Below, in pieces: positions 26,826 to 34,810 of a stretch of 64,000 bases of DNA. The stretch covers positions 30,447 to 94,446 of the forward strand of contig JBGAHL010000019.1 of NCBI GenBank assembly GCA_044226205.1. Direction: 5' to 3'. The translations under genes and the position numbers were made by a program. Origin of the DNA: M3007 sp044226205 (lineage in GTDB: Bacteria; Bacteroidota; Bacteroidia; Chitinophagales; Saprospiraceae). The notes beneath the pieces were generated by a model. It worked only from the letters and a program-made list of their open reading frames with translations, made no database searches and was not told where the DNA came from. Numbering within the stretch: the first letter of the stretch is position 1; every line of letters begins with the position of its first letter.

Positions 26826-28469
26826 ATGAAGAATCTGTTTTTACTCGCCTTCCTTTTGCTGTCTTGCTCCCTGTCTGCCCAAAGCGCCGCGCAACAACCC
26901 GGTGCAAGGCGTCAGGGTGAAATTTTGGCCCAATTGGCCCCTGGTCTCAGCTTCGAACAGGTGTTTGCCGACGAGCCGGCTTTTACGCTGAAAAAGGTCG
27001 TTGCCGACGACTGGCGCATCGTGTTACTGGGTTTTGACGAGCAAAATGGCAACGGCGAGGAAATGATGGCCAGGGTCCAAAAACTGCCCGGCGTTCAGGT
27101 AGCCCAATGGAATCACCTGGCCAGTCCCCGGGGCATTCCCAATGACCCGAGCTGGTCGTCGCAGGTCGACATGGAACTTATCGGCATGGCCCACGCCTGG
27201 GACGGCTCAACGGGCGGCGTGATGTACACGCGGGATTCCGTTCGGGGCGATACCATCGTCGTGGCTGTACTGGAAGAAGGATTTCTGATCGACCACCCCG
27301 ATATCAAGCCCAATTTGTGGCACAACTGGGGCGAAATACCCAACAACAACATCGACGACGACGGCAACGGCTATGTGGACGATTACACCGGCTGGGACCC
27401 GCAGGACGGCGGCTCGGGCGGTGGCAACCTGGCGCCGCACGGCACCTCGGTGTGCGGCATCGTCGGTGCGCGCGGCAACAACAACACGGGCGTGTCCGGG
27501 GTGAGTTGGAACGTTAAAATGATGGTCATGACGCACTCCGCTATCGATGAATCGGAGATCATTGCCGGCTATCAGTATGTCGGCAAACAGCGCCGCCGCT
27601 ACAACGAGACCAACGGCGCGGCGGGCGCATTTGTCGTGGCAACCAATGCTTCTTTCGGCATCGACGGCGGCAAACCCGCCCAGCACCCGCTTTGGTGCGC
27701 GGTGTACGACTCGCTTGGCAAAGTGGGGATACTCAACATCGGCGCAACCGCCAACGACCCGGTGAATGTGGAAGTGGTGGGCGATATTCCCAGCACTTGC
27801 GGAAGCCCTTACCTCGTGGGCGTGACCAACGTTAACGCCAACAGCGATGTACTTAGCAACTCGGCAGGTTACGGCACCACGTCGATCGATATCGGGGCGC
27901 CCGGCGATGGCTCCTTCACCACGGCCAAGGGCCCGGGCAACACGGCTACCTACGCTATTTTTACCGGCACCTCGGCGGCTACGCCGCACGTCACCGGCGC
28001 GGTCGGCCTGTTGTACAGCCTCGACTGTCCGACGCTGGCCAGCGATGCCCTGAGCAATCCGACAGCCTGTGCCCTGCGTTTTAAAGAACTGCTGTTGAAA
28101 AGCGCGCAGCCGAACAACAGTTTGCAAGGCAAGACCGTCACCGGCGGCCGCCTCGATGTGGGCGCAGCGGTCGATTCCGTCCGGGCCGACTGCGGGGGCT
28201 CGTCCGGTCCGCTCCAGATCACGCTGATCCGGCCCAACCCCGTACACAACCTGCTCGAAGTGCGCTACGAAACCCCCAATTTCCAGCCATACATGTTCAG
28301 GGTGTTCAATATGCTGGGCCAGCTGGTGTTTGAAGACGAGATAACGCCGGAGCAATACGGCGAAAAAGTATATTTCTGGGAAGACGTATATTACCTGCCT
28401 TCCGGCATTTATGTGGCCACTTTTAACCAGGGCAGAGCCAGGGTTGCCAAGAAATTTGTGAAAATTTAA
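26826..28469 (+). CDS. Subtilisin-family (S8) T9SS-exported protein with Asp to Glu change in triad
   Basis: 547 residues: signal peptide ending SLSAQ, a propeptide-like region, then an S8 domain. His-205 is in PHGTSVCG and Ser-383 in GTSAATPH, both normal. The first triad motif, usually D-T/S-G, reads VAVLEEGFLIDHPD, so Glu-150 stands where Asp is expected. A calcium-site-like IDDDGNGYVDDYTGWD follows. The C terminus holds a T9SS sorting domain (LIRPNPVHNLLEV). It is likely surface-exposed or released; activity is uncertain because of the substitution. Confidence 0.88.
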   Translation: MKNLFLLAFLLLSCSLSAQSAAQQPGARRQGEILAQLAPGLSFEQVFADEPAFTLKKVVADDWRIVLLGFDEQNGNGEEMMARVQKLPGVQVAQWNHLASPRGIPNDPSWSSQVDMELIGMAHAWDGSTGGVMYTRDSVRGDTIVVAVLEEGFLIDHPDIKPNLWHNWGEIPNNNIDDDGNGYVDDYTGWDPQDGGSGGGNLAPHGTSVCGIVGARGNNNTGVSGVSWNVKMMVMTHSAIDESEIIAGYQYVGKQRRRYNETNGAAGAFVVATNASFGIDGGKPAQHPLWCAVYDSLGKVGILNIGATANDPVNVEVVGDIPSTCGSPYLVGVTNVNANSDVLSNSAGYGTTSIDIGAPGDGSFTTAKGPGNTATYAIFTGTSAATPHVTGAVGLLYSLDCPTLASDALSNPTACALRFKELLLKSAQPNNSLQGKTVTGGRLDVGAAVDSVRADCGGSSGPLQITLIRPNPVHNLLEVRYETPNFQPYMFRVFNMLGQLVFEDEITPEQYGEKVYFWEDVYYLPSGIYVATFNQGRARVAKKFVKI

Positions 28470-28478
28470 AAACACGGC

Positions 28479-28510
28479 TTGGTTTTTAAAACTCTTGCGT
28501 ACTATCTTTG
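28479..28510 (+). promoter_or_regulatory. Bacteroidota-type promoter for tRNA-Arg
   Basis: TTGG at 28479-28482, a 20-base spacer and TATCTTTG at 28503-28510 match the TTG-N19-21-TAnnTTTG consensus. The tRNA begins 23 bases further on. Confidence 0.6.
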
Positions 28511-28532
28511 CAGCCCGAAATCAAAAGGGAAT

Positions 28533-28608
28533 GGCTCCGTAGCTTAATGGATAGAGCATCTGACTACGGATCAGAAGGTTAGAGGTTCGAGTCCTCTCGG
28601 AGTCACCA
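28533..28608 (+). tRNA. tRNA-Arg (anticodon ACG)
   Basis: Acceptor stem GGCTCCG pairs with CGGAGTC, the anticodon stem-loop is TCTGA-CTACGGA-TCAGA with anticodon ACG, and the T arm contains GGTTCGAGTCC. The 3' CCA is encoded (28606-28608). ACG is expected to be modified to ICG and read CGU, CGC and CGA. It precedes rpmB by about 100 bases. Confidence 0.95.
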
Positions 28609-28710
28609 AAATTTACAAATGCCTGAGTGCCTGAATTTTAAGAATAGTCGGCGCCCGGGCATTTTTAACGCCAGCCTGCGGTTTTGCAGGGAAAAAATTA
28701 GAACAAAGTC

Positions 28711-28968
28711 ATGTCGAAAGTTTGTGATTTGACGGGCAAAAAGCCGCTGACGGGCAACCACGTTTCGCACTCGAACCGCAAAACAAAGCGCCGTTTTTAT
28801 CCCAACCTGCAAACGAAGAAGTTCTTCATGCCGGAAACGGGCGAATGGGTTACGCTCAAAGTAAGTGCATCGGCCATCCGTACCATCAGCAAAATGGGCT
28901 TGTACGCCTACATCAAAAAACTGGAAAAGAAAGGCGAAATCGTCTTCTATTCCGAGCCGGCCTGCTGA
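28711..28968 (+). CDS. rpmB: 50S ribosomal protein L28
   Basis: 85 residues with the L28 signature near the start (CDLTGKKPLTGNHVSHSN) and a basic middle (KTKRRFYPNLQTKKFF). Only one Cys is left in the N-terminal region, so it is a zinc-free form. It opens the rpmB-rpmG-DUF4295 operon usual in Bacteroidota; the ftsY gene that often follows is absent here. Confidence 0.96.
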   Translation: MSKVCDLTGKKPLTGNHVSHSNRKTKRRFYPNLQTKKFFMPETGEWVTLKVSASAIRTISKMGLYAYIKKLEKKGEIVFYSEPAC

Positions 28969-29019
28969 AACCGGATTTTAACAGCACCCAGTCTTAAATA
29001 TCCAGCATAATTTCCAGAT

Positions 29020-29208
29020 ATGGCAAAGAAAAGCAAAGGCAACCGCATCCAGGTGATTCTGGAATGTACCGAGCACAAAGCCAGCGGTATGCCCGGCACC
29101 TCGCGCTACGTAACCAAGAAAAACCGTAAAAACACGCCCGAGCGTATCGAGTTGAAAAAATACAACCCGATCATGCGCAAGTACACGGTACACCGCGAAA
29201 TCAAGTAA
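29020..29208 (+). CDS. rpmG: 50S ribosomal protein L33
   Basis: 62 residues. The core VILECTEHKASG and the C-terminal ELKKYNPIMRKYTVHREIK identify L33. The Cys pairs of zinc-binding forms are missing, so this is a C-minus type. Second gene of the ribosomal operon, 51 bases after rpmB. Confidence 0.96.
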   Translation: MAKKSKGNRIQVILECTEHKASGMPGTSRYVTKKNRKNTPERIELKKYNPIMRKYTVHREIK

Positions 29209-29233
29209 TATCCACTTTTCAACCACTTAGGTC

Positions 29234-29413
29234 ATGGCAAAGAAAGTATCAAAAAACGCCCGTGTAGCCCAGCGTGCCGCTAACGCCGGCTCCGGCAAAG
29301 ACCACGTCAAAGTGGTTAAAGCTGTTAAAGATCCCGTTACTGGCAAATACACGTACAAGCAAATGATCGTGCACAAAGACAAGGTGAAAGACTTTTTCGC
29401 CGACGTGAAGTAA
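29234..29413 (+). CDS. DUF4295 family small basic protein
   Basis: 59 residues, translated from ATG 29234 to TAA 29411-29413: it starts MAKKVSKNARVAQRA and ends DKVKDFFADVK. Highly basic. In Bacteroidota this family regularly follows rpmG and is suspected to be ribosome-associated; it has no proven role. The downstream hairpin at 29437 closes the operon. Confidence 0.88.
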   Translation: MAKKVSKNARVAQRAANAGSGKDHVKVVKAVKDPVTGKYTYKQMIVHKDKVKDFFADVK

Positions 29414-29436
29414 GCACGGCTTAGTTGCCCACAATA

Positions 29437-29475
29437 AAATGAGTCATTCCGCTATCGGAGTGACTCATTTTTTTA
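29437..29475. terminator. Bidirectional intrinsic terminator
   Basis: A 15-bp stem with one G-U pair (AAATGAGTCATTCCG with CGGAGTGACTCATTT) around a 4-base loop, followed by Ts on the plus strand and preceded by As, so it can end both the ribosomal operon and the convergent adhesin-like gene. Confidence 0.85.
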
Positions 29476-29489
29476 TGCCTTTTTCCCTT

Positions 29490-31421
29490 TTATTGTTTGA
29501 TCAACCGGCCGCTGAATCCCTGCTGATCCGTGTCGAGCCGCCAGGCCAGCACACCGGCCGGCAGATCGGCCGTCGGCAAAGCAATAGTTTGCATGCCAGC
29601 CGACAGCAACAGGTGCTGGCGGAAAATGGTGCTTCCGGTAGCGTCGAACAGCAACAAACTGGCCTCGGAGGGCGCCGCACTCCACAATTCCAGCCGACTG
29701 TCGCCATTGGTTGGATTGGGGTACGGGCCAAACAACTGCAGACCGTCCGGAGCGCCCGAAGAGCCTTCTATAGCAAAACGCAGCTGAATAGCATGCTTTG
29801 GCTCTCCCGCCGCATAAGCTTCCGGCAAAAAATCTTCCGATTTTAATTGCAAGGCGTCCGACAAGCGAGCATTGCTCAAAACATTGATTTTCAAGTAAAA
29901 AAGAGTGTTTTTTTCAGCCACAGGCGTTTCGCTGCCAAACCAAAGCACGCGCAGACTGCCGTCGGGCAACAAATGATACGCTTCGTCGGGCAATCCTTCG
30001 ACGCCCTCGATACGGGCCAGCGCGGGGTCTGTCTGGAACCCCATTTGCCAGCCTTCCAGATTTGAATTTTGCCCCCAAATCACGGGCACGACGAGGGTTT
30101 CGCCCGCCTGCAGCCAGCGGTCGGCCATTTGTATCCAGAACGGCGACCGATCCTCGGGTTCGTCATTGGTGAAGGTGGCCGACATGTTGGCGTCGCCGGT
30201 TTTGATGCCGACAAAGTTGAGGTTCTGAAAGCCGATGTCGTTGTTGAGGCTCGGCAACTGGATCTGGTACGTGTCTTTTATTGCCGTCAGCGACGCAAAA
30301 TCGGCCGGATTGATCACAGGCCGGATGAACCGCCAGGAGGTATTGGCAGGGAATGTGTCGTAGATGCCCAGCAAGAGTTTGCGCGTCTCGACGATGTCGA
30401 AAGTGGTGACGGAATTGCTTTTATTGACGTCCGATGCAAGCCATTGATACACACTGGTGAACGGATCTACGCCCAGAATGTGTTTGCTCATCAGCACCAG
30501 GTCAAAGGTAGACACACCTTCTTTCGGGTCGCCTGCCCGGCTTGCACCGAGTGTGGTCCGGTAGTAGCCGCCAAATGGCAACTGGGTCGTCTGCACGGAA
30601 AAGCAGGAGTCGCTGATGTTTTGAATCTTGTTTTTCAACACTGGCGGCTGAACGCCCGAGAGGGATTCCACCGTGCTTTTGATGGTGTACCCGTTGAGTT
30701 TTTTGTTGCCCGCCGAGCGCGCGCAGCCATTCAGGGTAATTTCACCGTCGGGGTTGCAGGTGCAGGGCATGCCGTTTTGTTGTACCAGCACATAGTTTTG
30801 GCAGAGGTTCATCAACCCGTTGCCGTCGCGGACCCAAATTTCAACGAAGTTCAAACCCAGGTCGCATTCGTTGAAAGTCAGGCTGTCGGTGGTAGGAAAT
30901 CCGGTCCCGGTTCCAGCCTCCCGGATGCCGAACTGGAGTTGGTTGGTCGGGGTACAATTGTCTGAAACGCTGAGGACAAACTGGTCTGGCGTGAAGGTGG
31001 TCTCGCAGTCCGGCAACTCGATACTTTGCGTCAAACCATTGATACACAACAAACTGGGCGGCGTACAGTCTTTTATGGTAAACAAATAAGTGCAGTTGAT
31101 CACATTCCCGCAATTGTCGCTGGCCCTCCAGTAAATTTTATGTGTGCCGATGGGGAAGGGACCTGTGCAGGTGTCGTTGGGAGAGTTTAATTCAATGCCG
31201 CCGTTGTTGTTCAGGTCGATTTTGTAGGAATAATCGACAGCGCTGCTGAAAATGCAGTTGGTGACAGCCTGTTCGAACATCAACACATTGCCTTGCGAGC
31301 ATCCCCCTGCATTAATGCAAAAGGTTTTGTCGCTGCAAGCGGAAACCCAGCTCATGATCTGGGCGGGCAAACGGTCTTGTGTAGCCAGCAAAAAAAGCAG
31401 GCCGAGTGTAAATCGATTCAT
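29490..31421 (-). CDS. T9SS-exported protein with HYR-like and dockerin-like segments
   Basis: 643 residues. A signal peptide (MNRFTLGLLFL to LPAQ) precedes Cys-rich regions with HYR/Ig-like repeats (DNCGNVINCTYLFTIKDCTPP and similar). A dockerin-like stretch follows (FDLVLMSKHILGVD and FDIVETRKLLLG). The C terminus has a T9SS sorting domain (FGPYPNPTNGDSRLELW). It is likely a cell-surface structural or adhesive protein; no enzyme motif is seen. The start at 31421 is chosen because it gives the signal peptide directly. Confidence 0.82.
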   Translation of the reverse strand: MNRFTLGLLFLLATQDRLPAQIMSWVSACSDKTFCINAGGCSQGNVLMFEQAVTNCIFSSAVDYSYKIDLNNNGGIELNSPNDTCTGPFPIGTHKIYWRASDNCGNVINCTYLFTIKDCTPPSLLCINGLTQSIELPDCETTFTPDQFVLSVSDNCTPTNQLQFGIREAGTGTGFPTTDSLTFNECDLGLNFVEIWVRDGNGLMNLCQNYVLVQQNGMPCTCNPDGEITLNGCARSAGNKKLNGYTIKSTVESLSGVQPPVLKNKIQNISDSCFSVQTTQLPFGGYYRTTLGASRAGDPKEGVSTFDLVLMSKHILGVDPFTSVYQWLASDVNKSNSVTTFDIVETRKLLLGIYDTFPANTSWRFIRPVINPADFASLTAIKDTYQIQLPSLNNDIGFQNLNFVGIKTGDANMSATFTNDEPEDRSPFWIQMADRWLQAGETLVVPVIWGQNSNLEGWQMGFQTDPALARIEGVEGLPDEAYHLLPDGSLRVLWFGSETPVAEKNTLFYLKINVLSNARLSDALQLKSEDFLPEAYAAGEPKHAIQLRFAIEGSSGAPDGLQLFGPYPNPTNGDSRLELWSAAPSEASLLLFDATGSTIFRQHLLLSAGMQTIALPTADLPAGVLAWRLDTDQQGFSGRLIKQ

Positions 31422-31472
31422 GTGGCGGGATGTACGTTTTATCCGTTTTAGCCGGGAAAAGGGGGAATTGGG

Positions 31473-31480
31473 CAAATATA
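31473..31480 (-). promoter_or_regulatory. Candidate -7 box TATATTTG (minus strand)
   Basis: Lies 52 bases before the start codon of the adhesin-like gene and matches TAnnTTTG exactly on the minus strand. Confidence 0.4.
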
Positions 31481-31493
31481 AACAGCAAAAATT

Positions 31494-31527
31494 GCGCCTT
31501 TTCCAATCACAGGATCGGAAAAGGCGC
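31494..31527 (-). terminator. Intrinsic terminator of amino-acid permease gene
   Basis: GCGCCTTTTCC (31494-31504) pairs with GGAAAAGGCGC (31517-31527); on the minus strand it is followed by an AATTTTT run. It lies 33 bases past the permease stop. Confidence 0.8.
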
Positions 31528-31559
31528 TTTATCAACATAAAATCTGTGGTTTTGCTCGT

Positions 31560-33032
31560 TCAGGCAGCGCTGTTTCGCATTTTTTGCCAGTAATAAACCG
31601 GGATGCCCAGCAATACGATTGCCACACCCGGCCAGGTATTTTGCGGCGCGTTGATCAGCAGAATCGCGCAAACGGACGCAGCCAGCAGGATGTACAGGAT
31701 GGGCAGAAAGGGGTATCCTATGACGCGATAGGGCCGTTCGGCATCGGGCTCTTTTTTCCGCAGAATGAAAATACCGCCGATGGTGACGATATAAAATACC
31801 AGCGAAGCGAAGGTGCAGTAGGTCAGCAGGGCGCCGTAAGTGCCTGACAAACAGAGCAAACTGGCCCACACCGCCTGGGCGACCAGGGCTGTGCCCGGTA
31901 CGTCGTGGCGATTGAGGGTGCCGGCTTTTTTCAAAAAAAGACCTTCCTGTGCCATCACGTAGTACACCCGGGCGCCGGCCAGGATGAGGCCGTTGTTGCA
32001 TCCGAAAGTGGAAACCATGATCAGGCCGGCCATGATCGCCGCCGACAGGCTGCCGAAGATCATCGAACCTGCTGCCGTACCGACCCGGTCGTTGGTGATG
32101 CCCTCGGCGTACCCTGCAAACTGAATGCCTTGCCCCAGCACGTCGGGCGCATCTGCCGAACCTTTCAGGGGCAGCAGGGCCAGATAGGCCACGTTGGCCA
32201 TCAGGTAGAGGGAGGTCACGAGGCACACCCCGAACAACAGGCTGAGCGGGATGTTGCGCCTCGGGTTTTTCATTTCACCGGCCACGAAGGTCACGTTGTT
32301 CCAGGCATCGCTGGCAAACAAGGGACCGATAAGCGCCGTACCGAAAGCCATCAGCAGGCCCATGCCAACCAGGGGCGAACTTACCCACTGGCCGTCCAGC
32401 AGACTGGTCTGGGTCGCTTCCCAGGGCGACTGCCAGTTCCGGGAGAAAACATCGCCCTGCAGGCCGAATGCCAGCCCGAGCACGATCAAGGCGAGCAAGG
32501 CCAGAATTTTGGCGCTGGTGAACACCAACTGGATCGTCTTGCCGGCCTTCAGGCCCTGGCTATTGATGGCCGTAAGCAGCACGATCATGCCGATGGCAAA
32601 GATTTGCCCCGCTGAAATGGTGAAACTTCCCAGCCGCAGCAGGACATTTTGCGGGCCGAGGGCCGGAAAAAAGAAGGCGGTGTATTTGGCAAATGCGACC
32701 GCGACAGCCGCTATGGTGCCGGTTTGAATGACCGAAAAAACAGTCCATCCGTACAGAAAAGCGGGTAATTGGCCGTACGCACGCTCGATATAGACAAACT
32801 GGCCGCCCGCCTTGGGCATCATCCCGGCCAGCTCGCCGTAGCTGAGCGCCGCCATGATGGTGATGACGCCGGCCGCCAGCCACAGCAGCAGCAGCCAGCC
32901 AGAGGAGCCGACCATACGGGCGCAGTCGGCGCTGACGATAAAAATACCCGACCCGATCATGCCGCCGGCCACCAGAAGTGTGCCGTCGAGCAGGCCCAGG
33001 GATCGTTGGAATTGATGATTTTGTTCAGACAT
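31560..33032 (-). CDS. APC-family amino-acid permease
   Basis: 490-residue inner-membrane transporter with about 12 helices. The first helix contains GGMIGSGIFIVSA, the substrate-binding glycine motif of the APC superfamily, and later the conserved FASDAWNNVTFVAGEMKNPRRN loop. Close to the LAT/basic amino acid-polyamine permease group; substrate unassigned. Start 33032 follows a run of Thr codons in the longer frame. A terminator lies downstream and another lies between it and the preceding permease, so the two are separately transcribed. Confidence 0.88.
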   Translation of the reverse strand: MSEQNHQFQRSLGLLDGTLLVAGGMIGSGIFIVSADCARMVGSSGWLLLLWLAAGVITIMAALSYGELAGMMPKAGGQFVYIERAYGQLPAFLYGWTVFSVIQTGTIAAVAVAFAKYTAFFFPALGPQNVLLRLGSFTISAGQIFAIGMIVLLTAINSQGLKAGKTIQLVFTSAKILALLALIVLGLAFGLQGDVFSRNWQSPWEATQTSLLDGQWVSSPLVGMGLLMAFGTALIGPLFASDAWNNVTFVAGEMKNPRRNIPLSLLFGVCLVTSLYLMANVAYLALLPLKGSADAPDVLGQGIQFAGYAEGITNDRVGTAAGSMIFGSLSAAIMAGLIMVSTFGCNNGLILAGARVYYVMAQEGLFLKKAGTLNRHDVPGTALVAQAVWASLLCLSGTYGALLTYCTFASLVFYIVTIGGIFILRKKEPDAERPYRVIGYPFLPILYILLAASVCAILLINAPQNTWPGVAIVLLGIPVYYWQKMRNSAA

Positions 33033-33054
33033 GGTAGTAGTGGTAGAGAAAAAA

Positions 33055-33089
33055 GCCGCATTGCCCGGCGGTTTTCCAGACAATGCGGC
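33055..33089 (-). terminator. Intrinsic terminator between two permease genes
   Basis: GCCGCATTG (33055-33063) pairs with CAATGCGGC (33081-33089). On the minus strand the stem is followed by TTTTTT. It ends the 33128-34606 transcript just before the second permease start. Confidence 0.75.
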
Positions 33090-33127
33090 GTGTTTTTACG
33101 GTATAAATATCCGACAATCGGGACCGA

Positions 33128-34606
33128 TCATCTGCCGGATTGTACTTTGCTGTGATAGCGGCTGTAGCTGAAATAAATGACCAGGCCAATGATCAGCCAA
33201 ATGATCAGACGGGTCCAGTTTTCGATACCCAGACCAAAAATCATGGCGCCGCAGACCAATGCACCGAGAATCGGTACGAGCGGTACCAGCGGCGTTTTAA
33301 AAGGACGATGCGCGTCCGGGTCGCTGCGTCGCATGACGATCACACCCAGCGACACCAGAACAAAGGCAAACAAAGTGCCGATACTCGTCATGTCACCCAC
33401 CACACTGCCCGGGACGAACGCGGCAAAAAGGCCTACGAACACGAAAAACAGCCAGTTGGATTTCCAGGGCGTGCGGTATTCCGGGTGGATTTCCGAAAAC
33501 ACTTTGGGTACCAAACCATCGCGCGACATCGAATAAAACACGCGGCTTTGGCCCAGCAACATCACCAGGATAACGGAGGAGAACCCGAACAGAATAGCCA
33601 GCGTAACAAAACGCGCCAGCCAGCCGTAGCCGGTCATGTATTTGCTGATGGCATAGGTAACCGAAGCCTCGGCGCCTTCCGTCCGGAAATCGGTGTAAGG
33701 CGCAATACCGGTCAGTACGTAGCTGAACAGGATGTACAACACCGTGCAAATGGCGAGCGAACCGATAATGCCCATTGGCATGTCGCGTTTCGGGTTTTTG
33801 GTCTCCTGCGCGGCCGTCGATACGGCATCGAACCCGATAAAGGCGAAAAACACCACCCCGGCGCCCGCCAGGATACCACCCCAGCCGCCAAAACTATGGG
33901 TGTTGCCCAGCGCGTTGGTGTAGGTCGATACTTCGGGGATCATCGGTTCGTGGTTGGCCGGGTTGATAAACTGCCAGCCCAGTGCGATGAAAAGCAGTAC
34001 GATCACCACTTTTACCGCAACGATAATACCATTGACGACGGCCGATTCCTTGATGCCACGAATCAGAATGAGCGTGAGCATCAGCAGAATAAAGATGGCC
34101 GGCAAATTCATGATGCCTTGGATACCATCCGCCGAAGTCTGGAAGGGAGAGTGACACCATTGATAGGGTATGACGGCCCCCGGTCCGACAAACTGTTCCA
34201 GGAGTTTGTTGAGGTATTCCGACCAGGCGATGCTCACGGTGGCGGCGCCGAGTGCATATTCGAGCACAAGGTCCCAACCGATGATCCAGGCCACGAACTC
34301 GCCCATGGTGGCGTAGGAGTACGTATAGGCGCTACCTGAAATGGGCAACATGGAGGCAAACTCCGCGTAGCACAAACCTGCGAATGCGCAACCGATGGCG
34401 CCGATGATAAAACTGATCGTCACACCGGGGCCCGCGTGTTCGGCGGCGGCGGCGGCGGTACGAACGAACAGGCCGGCGCCGATGATCGCGCCGATCCCCA
34501 GCATAACCAGATTGCCTGCGCTCAGGTGGCGGCGCAAGGTGCCTTGCCCTTCTTCCGAAGCTTCCGCCATCAAGGCTTTCAGGGTCTTTTTTGCAAACAA
34601 GTTCAT
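33128..34606 (-). CDS. APC-family cationic amino-acid permease (CAT-like)
   Basis: 492 residues with 12-14 predicted helices. Motifs include GIGAIIGAGLFVRTAAAAAE in helix 1, FFAFIGFDAVSTAAQETKNPKRD in helix 6 to the following loop, and GQSRVFYSMSRDGLVP, all typical of the CAT/YfnA branch that takes up basic or branched amino acids by proton symport. It is related to but clearly distinct from the next permease gene. Confidence 0.9.
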   Translation of the reverse strand: MNLFAKKTLKALMAEASEEGQGTLRRHLSAGNLVMLGIGAIIGAGLFVRTAAAAAEHAGPGVTISFIIGAIGCAFAGLCYAEFASMLPISGSAYTYSYATMGEFVAWIIGWDLVLEYALGAATVSIAWSEYLNKLLEQFVGPGAVIPYQWCHSPFQTSADGIQGIMNLPAIFILLMLTLILIRGIKESAVVNGIIVAVKVVIVLLFIALGWQFINPANHEPMIPEVSTYTNALGNTHSFGGWGGILAGAGVVFFAFIGFDAVSTAAQETKNPKRDMPMGIIGSLAICTVLYILFSYVLTGIAPYTDFRTEGAEASVTYAISKYMTGYGWLARFVTLAILFGFSSVILVMLLGQSRVFYSMSRDGLVPKVFSEIHPEYRTPWKSNWLFFVFVGLFAAFVPGSVVGDMTSIGTLFAFVLVSLGVIVMRRSDPDAHRPFKTPLVPLVPILGALVCGAMIFGLGIENWTRLIIWLIIGLVIYFSYSRYHSKVQSGR

Positions 34607-34810
34607 AGAAAAGGAAGGTTAGTTTTCGAGCCGGTAAGATAGGACGGTTTTTGGATTCGACATTTTTGATTACGTTTTTTAGAAATTCAAACCAATATTT
34701 CTTTCTGCCGGCGCCAAAATGCCAAATTTGGGTTTTCCGCTCGGCTGCTTAAGGATATCAGCTCGCGAAAACACTACTTTTGCCGGCACTTCCAACCGTT
34801 ATCACCCGAT

